A program made the translations under genes and the position numbers. Shown here piece by piece: positions 23,922 to 32,796 of a stretch of 40,666 nt of DNA. This DNA is from Candidatus Izemoplasma sp. (GTDB lineage: Bacteria > Bacillota_I > Bacilli_A > Izemoplasmatales > Hujiaoplasmataceae). How positions within the stretch are numbered: the first letter of the stretch is position 1; each line of letters opens with the position of its first letter. Under the pieces are notes generated by a model. It saw only the letters and a list, made by a program, of their open reading frames with translations. It did not search any database and was not told the DNA's origin. Location: assembly GCA_021736305.1 (NCBI GenBank), contig JAIPGD010000008.1, positions 1 to 40,666 on the forward strand. Direction: 5' to 3'.

Positions 23922-25167
23922 AATTCATCCTGGTTTCGCTAAAGGTGAAATAAATGTTCCCCCATCAAAATCAATGCTACATCGAGCTATAATTTCTGCT
24001 TCATTAGCCAACGGAACATCAAAAATTTCTAATGTTATTTTTTCCGAAGATATCAAGGCTACAATTGCTGCATTTAAGCAATTAGGTGTTGATATAAAAA
24101 CAAACAAATACACATTGGAAATATCCAGAAATAAGTCTTTAACGTATTCCGGAAAAGAAATAATTAATTGTAATGAATCGGGTTCAACCCTAAGATTTCT
24201 TATACCTATTTTGGCCAATGAAAAAGGTATAAGATTTACAGGTAAAACCACTTTAATGACTCGACCTTTGTCTGTATATGAAACTATTTTTAAAGAAAAT
24301 AATTATGATTTTATTAAAAAAAATAATACACTATATTTAAATAACGAATTTAAAGCTGGTAATTATATAATCCCCGGTAATATTAGTTCACAATTTATCA
24401 CAGGATTATTATTTGCATTACCGCTTAAAAAATATGATTCTCAAATAGAAATAACTGGTGTTTTTGAATCACAAAATTATGTTGAAATGACCATAGATAT
24501 TTTAAAAAAATTTGGTATAGAAATAACAAAAGATAATAATATTTTTTATATAAAAGGTAATCAAGAATATAAAGCCACTGATATTATTATTGAATCCGAT
24601 TATTCTCAGTTAGCATTTTTTGCTGTAGCAGGAGTTATCAATGGAGACATTAAAATTAATAACGCAAAATTAAATTCCTTACAACCCGACAAGGCAATTA
24701 TTAAAATTATAAAACAAATGAATGGAAACATCACTATAAAAGATGGTTCTTATCATTTTAACAAAAGCGAAACAAAAGGAATTGATATTGATGTAAGTCA
24801 ATATCCTGATATTGCTCCTATATTATCTATATTAGCCGGCCTATCAAATGGAAAAACAAATATTTTAAATGCAAAACGCCTTAAAATAAAAGAGACTAAC
24901 CGTTTAGAAGCAAGTTATGATGTTTTAAAAAAGCTTGGAGTCAATGTTAAAATCGGTGATGATAGTTTATCTATTATTGGCCAAAATAAATTTATTGGGA
25001 ACGAATTTAATTCATATAATGACCATCGCATGGTGATGTCTATAGCAATAGCTTCTTTAAGAAACAATCAACCAATAACAATAAATAACGCTGAAGCTAT
25101 TAACAAGTCATATCCTACTTTTTTTGAAGATTTACATTCTCTCGGTATTAAGATAGAATATATGTAG
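23911..25167 (+). CDS. aroA: EPSP synthase (3-phosphoshikimate 1-carboxyvinyltransferase)
   Basis: Joins shikimate-3-phosphate and PEP. The 418-aa protein shows PPSKSMLHRAIISASLA (substrate binding), NESGSTLRFLIPILANE, the second-domain IESDYSQLAFFAVAG, and RLKIKETNRLEAS plus YNDHRMVMSIAIAS near the C-terminus. The NESGSTLRF form resembles clostridial-type enzymes from memory, differing from the NAGTAMRP form of class I enzymes. It overlaps tyrA by 11 bases with GGAGG upstream. Confidence 0.96.
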   Translation: MKVKIHPGFAKGEINVPPSKSMLHRAIISASLANGTSKISNVIFSEDIKATIAAFKQLGVDIKTNKYTLEISRNKSLTYSGKEIINCNESGSTLRFLIPILANEKGIRFTGKTTLMTRPLSVYETIFKENNYDFIKKNNTLYLNNEFKAGNYIIPGNISSQFITGLLFALPLKKYDSQIEITGVFESQNYVEMTIDILKKFGIEITKDNNIFYIKGNQEYKATDIIIESDYSQLAFFAVAGVINGDIKINNAKLNSLQPDKAIIKIIKQMNGNITIKDGSYHFNKSETKGIDIDVSQYPDIAPILSILAGLSNGKTNILNAKRLKIKETNRLEASYDVLKKLGVNVKIGDDSLSIIGQNKFIGNEFNSYNDHRMVMSIAIASLRNNQPITINNAEAINKSYPTFFEDLHSLGIKIEYM

Positions 25168-25175
25168 AGGTACTT

Positions 25176-26159
25176 ATGAACATAAATGTAAAAGGCAGTA
25201 AAGATAATTATGATATATTTATAAAAAATAATCTTTTAGATAATCTAGAAGATTATTTAGATGCGAATAAAAACTATATTATTATTGCTGATGATCAAAT
25301 TCCAAACATATATATTGAAAAAGTCAAAAAATTTTGTATAAACAACTTTATCATTAGATTTCCAGCCGGAGAAAAGTCAAAATCAATTAAACAATATTCT
25401 ATAATTATCGATAAACTAATCGATAATTTAGTTAAGAGAGATTCTGTTATAATTGCACTAGGTGGTGGAGTGACTGGAGATTTAGCTGGTTTTGTAGCTT
25501 CAACTTTTTATAGAGGTATTGAATATATTCAAATTCCAACTTCTTTATTAGCACAAATAGATTCTTCTGTTGGTGGAAAAGTTGCAATAAATTCAAATAG
25601 CGTTAAAAACGCTATTGGTAGTTTTTACCCACCAAAAAAAGTTTTGATTGACCCTACCACATTAACCACTTTGCCAAAAAGACATTTTAATAATGGTATG
25701 GCTGAAATGATTAAATATGGAATGATTTATTCTAAAGATTTCTTTGAAGAAATTAAAGCAAATAACGTTTTAGAAAATATTGAATATTATATATATAAAT
25801 CATTAAGAATTAAAAAACATTTTGTTGAAAGCGATGAGTTTGATCGTTCTATTAGACAAATTCTAAACTTTGGTCACACCTTTGGTCACGCCTATGAAGC
25901 TTATTACAATTATGATAAATATCTTCATGGCGAAGCAATTAGTTTAGGCATGCTAGAAATTGTAAATGAAGAAATAAAACCTTCTTTGCTTGAAATATTG
26001 ATAAAATATAATTTACCAACAAAAGATTCAACCAGCAAAAAAGTCCTAATAAAACTAATCAAAAACGATAAGAAAAATACTTCTAATTATTTAAATCTTA
26101 TTTGTGTTGATGCTATTGGTAAAGGCTACATTAAAAAAATTAAAATTAGTGAATTGTAA
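25176..26159 (+). CDS. aroB: 3-dehydroquinate synthase
   Basis: Converts DAHP to 3-dehydroquinate, using NAD and zinc. The 327-aa protein is slightly short for the family. It has ALGGGVTGDLAGFVASTFYRG (NAD-binding), IPTSLLAQIDSSVGGKVAIN, and the metal site LNFGHTFGHAYEA with a second conserved His in YLHGEAISLGM. AGAGGT precedes the ATG, eight bases after aroA. Product order fits a shikimate operon. Confidence 0.96.
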   Translation: MNINVKGSKDNYDIFIKNNLLDNLEDYLDANKNYIIIADDQIPNIYIEKVKKFCINNFIIRFPAGEKSKSIKQYSIIIDKLIDNLVKRDSVIIALGGGVTGDLAGFVASTFYRGIEYIQIPTSLLAQIDSSVGGKVAINSNSVKNAIGSFYPPKKVLIDPTTLTTLPKRHFNNGMAEMIKYGMIYSKDFFEEIKANNVLENIEYYIYKSLRIKKHFVESDEFDRSIRQILNFGHTFGHAYEAYYNYDKYLHGEAISLGMLEIVNEEIKPSLLEILIKYNLPTKDSTSKKVLIKLIKNDKKNTSNYLNLICVDAIGKGYIKKIKISEL

Positions 26160-26169
26160 GGGGAATTTT

Positions 26170-27252
26170 ATGAATAATATTGGAAATAATATTAAAATAA
26201 CTTTTTTTGGCGAATCACATGGAGAATATTTAGGTATAGTAATTGACCAATTACCTGCGGGGTTAAAAATTGATACAGAATTACTTGATTTTAACCTAAC
26301 CAAACGTCGGCCTAAAAAAAATATTTCCACGCCAAGAATTGAAAAAGATAACTACAAAATAGTGTCTGGTTTTCACAATGGTTATACTACAGGTGGCGCA
26401 TTAACATTTTTGGTCCCAAACGAAAACGTTCAATCAAAAAGTTACCAATCAACTGAAAACATTCCAAGACCATCTCATGCAGATTATCCTGCAAGTATTA
26501 AATATAAGAATTTTAATGTTAAATCTGGTGGCGGATTTTTTTCTGGTAGGTTAACGGTTTTATGGACTATAATCGGATCAATTTCTCAACAAATACTTGA
26601 AAAGAAAAATATATTTATTGGTTCACATATTAACAGCATTAAAAATATTTATGATAATAATTTTGAATTAAACAATATTTCTTCCGATGTGTGCAAATCG
26701 CTAAATGAAGATATTTTTCCGGTTTTAAATAAAAAAATTAAAACTGAAATGTTAAATTTAATTAAAGAAACAAAAAACGATTCATTAGGTGGAACTATTG
26801 AATCAGCAATAGTAAATTTACCAATTGGCATCGGTGAACCTTTATTTTTATCAGTTGAAAGTTATTTATCTCAACTCCTATTTTCTGTGCCAGCAATTAA
26901 GGGTATTGAATTTGGCAAAGGTTTTGAAATTACAAAAATGTATGGATCAAATGCAAATGATGAATATACTATAAAAGAAAATAATATAACTACATTATCT
27001 AATAATAACGGAGGCCTTTTAGGCGGTTTATCAACAGGTAGGCCTGTAGTTTTAAGATGCGCAATTAAACCAACTCCTTCGATTGCAAAAAAACAGCATT
27101 CAGTTAATTTACAGACCAAAGAAAATACTGAATTAGTTGTGAATGGTAGACACGATCCACAAATTGTTTCTCGAATAGTTCACGTTATTAATAGCGTATT
27201 AAATTTTGCTATATTAGATTTGTTATTGTTTGAAAATAAAGATTGGGTGTAA
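26170..27252 (+). CDS. aroC: Chorismate synthase
   Basis: Eliminates phosphate from EPSP to form chorismate, using reduced FMN. The 360-aa protein has FFGESHGEYLGIVIDQLPAG, RRPKKNISTPR, RPSHADYPASIKY, SGGGFFSGRLT, NNNGGLLGGLSTGRPVVLR and NGRHDPQIVSRIVHV. The frame is open 22 codons further upstream into aroB, but AAGGGG seven bases before the ATG at 26170 and the family N-terminus fix this start. The gene needs a reduced flavin supply; the flavin-reductase-like gene just across the divergent promoter is a possible but unproven source. Confidence 0.96.
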   Translation: MNNIGNNIKITFFGESHGEYLGIVIDQLPAGLKIDTELLDFNLTKRRPKKNISTPRIEKDNYKIVSGFHNGYTTGGALTFLVPNENVQSKSYQSTENIPRPSHADYPASIKYKNFNVKSGGGFFSGRLTVLWTIIGSISQQILEKKNIFIGSHINSIKNIYDNNFELNNISSDVCKSLNEDIFPVLNKKIKTEMLNLIKETKNDSLGGTIESAIVNLPIGIGEPLFLSVESYLSQLLFSVPAIKGIEFGKGFEITKMYGSNANDEYTIKENNITTLSNNNGGLLGGLSTGRPVVLRCAIKPTPSIAKKQHSVNLQTKENTELVVNGRHDPQIVSRIVHVINSVLNFAILDLLLFENKDWV

Positions 27253-27256
27253 TAAT

Positions 27257-28522
27257 ATGTATGGTTTAATAGGTAAAGATATTAGTCATAGTTTTTCTAA
27301 AAAAATTCATAGTCATTTTGGCAATAGCCATTATGAATTGTTTAATATTGAAAATTTAAAAAATTTTATTAACAATAATTATTTGTTAGGATACAATGTT
27401 ACAATGCCTTACAAAACTGAAATAATTCCTTTAATTGATGAACTTGATGAAATATCATCAGCAACAAATTCTGTGAATACCGTAATTAAGAAAAAAAATA
27501 AGTTATATGGATATAATACTGATTACTACGGTTTTTCTAAACTACTTGAATTCAACGATATCCAAGTAAAAAATAAAAAAATATTGATTTTAGGTAATGG
27601 CTCAGTAGCAAAAACAGTTGCTTATTATCTAAAAAATAATCATACACATATTTATACAAATCTAGCTAGAAAAATCAAAACTAAAAATGATGATTTACTT
27701 AATAATTATGAGAATTACAACGATTATGAAATTATCATTAACACTACTCCTGTTGGAATGTATCCTCACAATGAAGATGAATTATTAATTGATATTAAAA
27801 AATTTAAAAATTTAGAGGTTGTAATTGATTTAATTTATAATCCGTTAAATACAAAATTATTATTAGAAGCCAAAAAAAATAATATTAAAGCAATTAATGG
27901 ACTATTAATGCTAGTAATGCAAGCAAAAAAAGCACACGAGATATTTTTCAATCAGGAAGTTTCCTTGGATTCTACAGAAGAAATATATTTAGATTTGTTA
28001 CATGAGTTATATAATATTGTTTTAATTGGCTTACCACTAAGTGGAAAAACAAAATATGCAAAAATATTAAATAAAGAAACAGATAAACAACTTTATGATT
28101 GCGATGATGAAATTGAAAATCTAACAAAAATGAAAATCCCTGAATATTTTAAACAATACTCAGAAGAAATTTTCAGACAAGTTGAAACTAAAATTATAAG
28201 AGATATTTATAAAAAAAATAATTATATTATTTCAACTGGTGGAGGAGTCATAAAAAATAAATTGAATATGGAGTTATTAAACCAAAATGGAATTATTGTT
28301 TTTCTAAATAAAGACCCACAACTAATCTCTCAAAAAAATATTACTGGAAGACCTTTAATAAAAAACTCTAAAGATATTTTAAAACTTGCTAAAGAAAGAT
28401 TACCCTTATATAAAAAACACTCAAACATTATAGTTGATATTACTAATGATACCGAGTATCATATAAAAGAACTAAAGGAGAAAATTGATGAATATATTAG
28501 TAATCAATGGTCCGAACATTAA
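27257..28522 (+). CDS. Shikimate dehydrogenase-shikimate kinase fusion (AroE-AroK)
   Basis: A 421-aa bifunctional protein that would reduce 3-dehydroshikimate and then phosphorylate shikimate. Residues 1-245 are AroE: ISHSFSKKIHS, catalytic Lys53 in YNVTMPYK, Asp89 in YNTDYYGF, the NADP loop GNGSVAK, and NTTPVGMYP. Residues 252-421 are AroK: Walker A GLPLSGKT (258-265), DCDDEIE, EEIFRQVE, STGGGV, ITGRPLI and RLPLY. Both halves keep their catalytic motifs and there is no internal stop. The ATG at 27257 follows the aroC stop by four bases with a weak GGGTG site; a TTG nine codons earlier is less likely. Confidence 0.93.
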   Translation: MYGLIGKDISHSFSKKIHSHFGNSHYELFNIENLKNFINNNYLLGYNVTMPYKTEIIPLIDELDEISSATNSVNTVIKKKNKLYGYNTDYYGFSKLLEFNDIQVKNKKILILGNGSVAKTVAYYLKNNHTHIYTNLARKIKTKNDDLLNNYENYNDYEIIINTTPVGMYPHNEDELLIDIKKFKNLEVVIDLIYNPLNTKLLLEAKKNNIKAINGLLMLVMQAKKAHEIFFNQEVSLDSTEEIYLDLLHELYNIVLIGLPLSGKTKYAKILNKETDKQLYDCDDEIENLTKMKIPEYFKQYSEEIFRQVETKIIRDIYKKNNYIISTGGGVIKNKLNMELLNQNGIIVFLNKDPQLISQKNITGRPLIKNSKDILKLAKERLPLYKKHSNIIVDITNDTEYHIKELKEKIDEYISNQWSEH

Positions 28523-28916
28523 TTTTATTGGTAAAAGAGAACCAAAAATATATGGTAATAAAACATATAATGACTTAGTTAATTATATTTTTGATTATGC
28601 CAAAAAACATAATCACTATATTGAGATATATCAGTCAAATCATGAAGGCGAGGTAATAGATAAAATCCAAGATAATTATCAACGTTTTGACGCGTTAATA
28701 ATTAATCCTGGTGCTTATACTCATTATTCCTATGCAATCTATGATTGCTTAAAATCTATTAACATTAAAAAAATAGAAGTTCATATGTCTGATATTTATA
28801 ATCGCGAAGATTTTCGAAAAATATCAGTTACTAAAGCAGCCTGCGAAACACAAATATATGGTAAAGGTTTTGAGAGTTATATTGACGCGATAAACTATTT
28901 ACAAGAAAGAAGTTAA
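28488..28916 (+). CDS. aroQ: Type II 3-dehydroquinate dehydratase
   Basis: Dehydrates 3-dehydroquinate to 3-dehydroshikimate. The 142-aa protein matches the dodecameric type II enzyme: NGPNINFIGKREPKIYG with the catalytic Tyr, QSNHEGEVIDKIQ, INPGAYTHYSYAI, EVHMSDIYNREDFRK and GKGFESYIDAI. The ATG at 28488 has AAGGAG seven bases upstream and overlaps the AroE-AroK coding end by 35 bases, an unusually long same-strand overlap that implies tight coupling. Type I (AroD) is absent. Confidence 0.95.
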   Translation: MNILVINGPNINFIGKREPKIYGNKTYNDLVNYIFDYAKKHNHYIEIYQSNHEGEVIDKIQDNYQRFDALIINPGAYTHYSYAIYDCLKSINIKKIEVHMSDIYNREDFRKISVTKAACETQIYGKGFESYIDAINYLQERS

Positions 28917-28919
28917 ATT

Positions 28920-29933
28920 ATGATAATTAAATTTAAAAATGACGTTAAAGAAAAAGAATTAGATAAAATTAGAAAATATTTAATAAATAAAGGCTTTGAA
29001 TTACATGAAAGTACTGGAAAATCAACTAAACTTATCGGTGTTATTGGTGATACGATTTCTTTTGATCCAGAAAGTTTATATGCTTATGACTTTGTCGATA
29101 CGGTTTTAAGAGTACAAGAACCTTTTAAACAAGTAAACCGAAAATTCAAACCTGAAGATACTATTGTAGATGTATCAGGAGTAAAAATTGGGGGAAAAAA
29201 TATTGTAATTATGGGCGGCCCATGCGCCGTTGAATCTGAATCACAAATTGATGAAATAACACCTATAATTCAAAAAGCTGGTGCTAAAATACTTAGGGGT
29301 GGAGCTTATAAACCAAGAACAAGCCCTTACTCTTTTCAAGGTCTTGGTGAAGAAGGTTTAAATATTTTACAAAAAGCTAAAAATAAATACAATATGCCTG
29401 TAGTAACTGAAATAATGAGTGTTGAAGACTTACCTAAATTCATTGAAAAAGTTGATTTAATCCAAGTTGGAACAAGAAATATGCAGAATTTTGCTTTACT
29501 AAAAGAACTAGGAAAAATAAACAAACCTATACTTCTAAAAAGAGGTTTATCAAGTACAATTGAAGAATGGTTAATGTCAGCTGAATATATCCTAGCAGGT
29601 GGAAATAAAAATGTTATTCTCTGTGAAAGAGGAATTAGAACATATGAAACATCAACAAGAAATACTTTAGACATATCTTCAATCCCAGTTATAAAAAAAC
29701 TAACACATTTGCCTATTATTGTTGATCCATCACACGCGGCCGGAAGATGGGAATATGTTGAAGCTTTATCTTTAGCTGCAATTGCTGCAGGTGCAGATGG
29801 ATTAATTATTGAAGTTCATCAAACTCCTGAATCTGCATTAAGTGATGGCCAACAATCACTAAAACCCGAAAGATTTACAAAATTAATCAAAAAATGCAAG
29901 AAAATTGCTCAAGCAATAGATAAAAATTTATAA
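28920..29933 (+). CDS. aroF: DAHP synthase (3-deoxy-7-phosphoheptulonate synthase)
   Basis: Condenses PEP and erythrose-4-phosphate, the entry step of the pathway. The 337-aa protein has an N-terminal ferredoxin-like domain (about residues 1-70) joined to a type I beta/KDO8PS-like barrel: MGGPCAVESESQ, LRGGAYKPRTSPYSFQGLG, QVGTRNMQNFALLKELG, IVDPSHAAGRWEYVEALS and IIEVHQTPE. The N-terminal domain mediates Tyr/Phe feedback inhibition in Thermotoga-type enzymes, so similar control is likely; no chorismate mutase domain is fused. It is last in the operon although it acts first. Confidence 0.96.
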   Translation: MIIKFKNDVKEKELDKIRKYLINKGFELHESTGKSTKLIGVIGDTISFDPESLYAYDFVDTVLRVQEPFKQVNRKFKPEDTIVDVSGVKIGGKNIVIMGGPCAVESESQIDEITPIIQKAGAKILRGGAYKPRTSPYSFQGLGEEGLNILQKAKNKYNMPVVTEIMSVEDLPKFIEKVDLIQVGTRNMQNFALLKELGKINKPILLKRGLSSTIEEWLMSAEYILAGGNKNVILCERGIRTYETSTRNTLDISSIPVIKKLTHLPIIVDPSHAAGRWEYVEALSLAAIAAGADGLIIEVHQTPESALSDGQQSLKPERFTKLIKKCKKIAQAIDKNL

Positions 29934-29966
29934 AATTAAACATAATTATCTAATACTAAAAAACAG

Positions 29967-29975
29967 TGTTATAAT
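29967..29975 (+). promoter_or_regulatory. Promoter of the small membrane protein gene
   Basis: Extended -10 TGtTATAAT, 22 bases before the ATG, with AAGGAGGT between. Confidence 0.65.
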
Positions 29976-29996
29976 AAACATATAAGGAGGTATTTT

Positions 29997-30212
29997 ATGA
30001 AAGAATATGTTAAATTTATTGACGGTTTACCTTTTATAGTTCGTTTAATTTTAGCTTTTCCTGCTTTAGATGGAATAGTTTATGGAATTTATCGAATCGC
30101 AAAAGGACATATTATTGCAGGTTTAATTTGGATATTTGTAGGAACATTCATTACATGGATTATTGATATTTACACTTTATTAACAAATGGGAAAGTTACT
30201 TTTCTTGCTTAA
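29997..30212 (+). CDS. Small two-helix membrane protein
   Basis: A 71-aa protein with hydrophobic helices at about residues 12-32 and 39-62 separated by RIAKGH. The layout recalls small YqaE/TM2-like proteins, but no decisive signature is seen. AAGGAGGT five bases before the ATG and an own promoter and terminator argue that it is real and transcribed separately from the aro operon. Confidence 0.75.
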   Translation: MKEYVKFIDGLPFIVRLILAFPALDGIVYGIYRIAKGHIIAGLIWIFVGTFITWIIDIYTLLTNGKVTFLA

Positions 30213-30223
30213 AACAAATAAAC

Positions 30224-30258
30224 AAAAAAGAAAATCATTCAAGATTTTCTTTTTTTTT
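30224..30258. terminator. Bidirectional terminator
   Basis: GAAAATC (30230-30236), loop ATTCAA, GATTTTC (30243-30249) flanked by six As and ten Ts, serving the convergent small membrane protein and aminotransferase genes. Confidence 0.9.
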
Positions 30259-30269
30259 ATATGTTTTAT

Positions 30270-31505
30270 TTAAACGTGTTTTTTTAATTTTCTTACAAGT
30301 TCAGGAATATCTACTAAAGGCAAAGATGAAATTGCAACTCTAATTAAACCTTGCATAGGAATAACAAAAGCATGATCTTTCTTTAAATCATTAAAAATAT
30401 TTTTATTTTCAGTTAACATACTTATAAAAAAACCACCACAATAAGGTAAAATTTCTAATCCTATACGATCAGCTTCAGCTAAGAAAAGTGCTGCGCGATC
30501 TTTTAATATTTTACGAGCATCTTCTAATTCTTCTTTATATCTTTTTTTGAGTTTTTCATCATTATATATTTTATCAATCACATTCATACCTGGTGAAGAA
30601 ACGCTTGAAAATCTTCCTCTAACAGAATAATCTCCAACTCTAGTAAAGTTATCAATAACTTTTTGTGATTTCGAAACTCCAATTTGAGCTCCTACTCTAA
30701 ATCCGTATAAAGAAAAACTTTTTGATCCAGAATAAACAACTACTGTTAAAATTTCATCATTCAAGTCTTTATATGTGCTAAAAGTTTCTCTTGAATAATT
30801 AACATCTTTCATTTGATAATCAATATAAGCTATATCATGAATTAAAATAACAGGTATACCCATATCATCAATTTCATTTAATATTTTAATAACCTCAACC
30901 CAATCTTCTTTTTCCATACATAAACCAGTCGGATTATTACAAGGATCATTTATTAAAGTACATAATCTTCCTTGCTCTTTAGCTAAAGCAAAGGCTTTTT
31001 CTCTAAAAGCAGGAATATTAAACCTTCCTATATCATCATACATTTTATAAGTTTCTAACTCTACATTAGCTTCTAATGCAAAGTTGTTATATGGGCTCCA
31101 ATAATAATTTGGCAACAATACCTTTTGACCAAAATCATTAAAATTATAAAAAGTATTACTTATAGCTCCACTTCCACCAGTAGTAGGAATAATACTATAT
31201 TTAAAATCTTCTCTAATCATTTTAGCATTATCATCAAATACCCAATCTAATACACCCTCAGTAAATGTTTTTTTACCTCTAACAGAAGCATAATTATACA
31301 TATCTTCATCACTAAGGTTTTTTAAAGCTTTTTCGACAACCTCAAATTTAAAAACGTTACCATTTTCATGGTGAAGCATACCAACTGTTGCATCAATAAC
31401 ATCTTTATATTTTCTTTTTTGTTCTTTTGCTTCTTGAGAAATTTGCAAGATGTTAGATTCTAGTTGTTTGTATTCAGCATGACTTCCTACAATATTTTTA
31501 CTCAT
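30270..31505 (-). CDS. Class I/II PLP aminotransferase
   Basis: A 411-aa fold-type I aminotransferase. Landmarks are TTGGSGAISNTF (cofactor phosphate), NDPCNNPTG (188-195, conserved Asn/Pro), HDIAYIDY (Asp224), the Schiff-base Lys262 in SGSKSFSLYGFRVG, and a C-terminal substrate Arg region. Aromatic or aspartate specificity is plausible and would complete tyrosine/phenylalanine synthesis next to the aro operon, but this is inference; its strand and promoter are separate. AAAGGGTG precedes the ATG, and an extended -10 lies at 31578-31586. Confidence 0.88.
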   Translation of the reverse strand: MSKNIVGSHAEYKQLESNILQISQEAKEQKRKYKDVIDATVGMLHHENGNVFKFEVVEKALKNLSDEDMYNYASVRGKKTFTEGVLDWVFDDNAKMIREDFKYSIIPTTGGSGAISNTFYNFNDFGQKVLLPNYYWSPYNNFALEANVELETYKMYDDIGRFNIPAFREKAFALAKEQGRLCTLINDPCNNPTGLCMEKEDWVEVIKILNEIDDMGIPVILIHDIAYIDYQMKDVNYSRETFSTYKDLNDEILTVVVYSGSKSFSLYGFRVGAQIGVSKSQKVIDNFTRVGDYSVRGRFSSVSSPGMNVIDKIYNDEKLKKRYKEELEDARKILKDRAALFLAEADRIGLEILPYCGGFFISMLTENKNIFNDLKKDHAFVIPMQGLIRVAISSLPLVDIPELVRKLKKHV

Positions 31506-31577
31506 TTTTTCACCCTTTTCTTTAAAATTATTTATATTAAAAGTTAAAAAACTTTTATATTCAAAAGCGACAAGTAA

Positions 31578-31586
31578 ATTATAACA
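31578..31586 (-). promoter_or_regulatory. Aminotransferase promoter
   Basis: Extended -10 TGtTATAAT on the minus strand. The leader then carries AAAAGTT/AACTTTT (31539-31556), a 7-bp hairpin not adjacent to the ribosome site. Confidence 0.55.
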
Positions 31587-31623
31587 TATTTGATTTTTAT
31601 TAAAACCACAAAATTACAATTAT

Positions 31624-31657
31624 TAAAAAAAAGGATATCTATTATTCAGATATCCTT
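31624..31657 (-). terminator. Terminator after dnaN
   Basis: AAGGATATCT (31631-31640) and AGATATCCTT (31648-31657) form a perfect 10-bp stem with a 7-base loop; on the minus strand a run of Ts follows. Confidence 0.9.
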
Positions 31658-31671
31658 AAATACGTAAAATT

Positions 31672-32796
31672 TTATTCAGTTCTAACTGGAAGAATTAATT
31701 GAATTAATCCTTTATCTTTAGAATTTTCAATAATGAATGGTCTAATTTCTCCAGTAAATTTTACAAAAACTTCATTAGAATCAAAAGTTTTTAATGCATC
31801 AAGAAAATATCGAGAACTAAATGCTATTTTAAGTGTTGATGATGCTTCAACTTCTATTGGTTTTATTTCTTCAATAACTTTACCTATTTCTGGTGAATTT
31901 GATGTTATTTCTATTTCATTATTTGCTTTTAAATTTAATTTTACTATACTACTAATACTATCTTTAATTGATAACAATGAAGCTCTTTCAACAGCAATTG
32001 CTAAATCACTTGTTTTAAATTTTAAAACAATTGGAAATTCATTAGGAATTAATCTTGAAGTTTCAGGAAAACTTCCATCAAGTAATCTTGATTGAAATAA
32101 AATATTCCCATATTCAAAAATAATTGATTTTTTATCTAAATGAATTAATATTTCTTCTAAATCAAGTTCTAATATTTTATATAACTCATCTAAACTCTTC
32201 CCTGGTATAACTACATTCATTTTATCAAAGTTTTTAGTTACATTTATCTTTTTTTGACTCAATCTAAATGAATCAGTTGCGATTGCAGTTAACTCATCAT
32301 CACTTACTTTGATATTAACCCCTGTTAGGATCGGTCTGTTTTCAATTGTTGACGTTGCGAAGGTAGTTTGTTTGATAACAGATTTCATTAGCTTAGATTC
32401 TAATTTAATCGGTTCATCTTTTAAATTAAAATCAATATTAGGATAATCTTCAACATTCAATAAATTCAATGATAAATCAGTATGTTTAGAAGTGATTTTT
32501 AAAACGCTGTTATCAATAACTGAAAATTCAACGATACCTTTATCTAATTTTCTAACAAATTCAACAAATACTTTACCAGGTATTAAAACTTCACCTTCAT
32601 CTTCAATATTTAAACTTTCATCTTTGATAGAAATTTTAATTGATATATCTGAATTACTTGTCAATAAAATAATTTCATTATCATAAACTTCTAATTTAAT
32701 ACCTTGTAGATAAGGTGCTGGTGTTTTTGTAGATAAAGCTTTTTGTGAAATAATTATATTATTTAACAAAACATCGGTATTGATTGAAAAATTCAT
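31672..32796 (-). CDS. dnaN: DNA polymerase III beta sliding clamp
   Basis: The replication processivity clamp, 374 aa in three repeated domains, close to the family length of about 375-380. Typical segments are LLTSNSDISIKI, GEVLIPGKVFVEFVRKL, TFATSTIENRPILTGVN, AIATDSFRLSQKKI and the C-terminal IQLILPVRTE where partner peptides bind. AGGAGG precedes the ATG. It follows dnaA on the same strand across a 146-base gap with its own promoter (-10 at 32894-32899) and a DnaA box. Confidence 0.97.
   Translation of the reverse strand: MNFSINTDVLLNNIIISQKALSTKTPAPYLQGIKLEVYDNEIILLTSNSDISIKISIKDESLNIEDEGEVLIPGKVFVEFVRKLDKGIVEFSVIDNSVLKITSKHTDLSLNLLNVEDYPNIDFNLKDEPIKLESKLMKSVIKQTTFATSTIENRPILTGVNIKVSDDELTAIATDSFRLSQKKINVTKNFDKMNVVIPGKSLDELYKILELDLEEILIHLDKKSIIFEYGNILFQSRLLDGSFPETSRLIPNEFPIVLKFKTSDLAIAVERASLLSIKDSISSIVKLNLKANNEIEITSNSPEIGKVIEEIKPIEVEASSTLKIAFSSRYFLDALKTFDSNEVFVKFTGEIRPFIIENSKDKGLIQLILPVRTE

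Noticed and set aside
26104-26169. 22-codon N-terminal extension of chorismate synthase
   Set aside because: It is frame overlap with aroB; AAGGGG and the family N-terminus point to ATG 26170.
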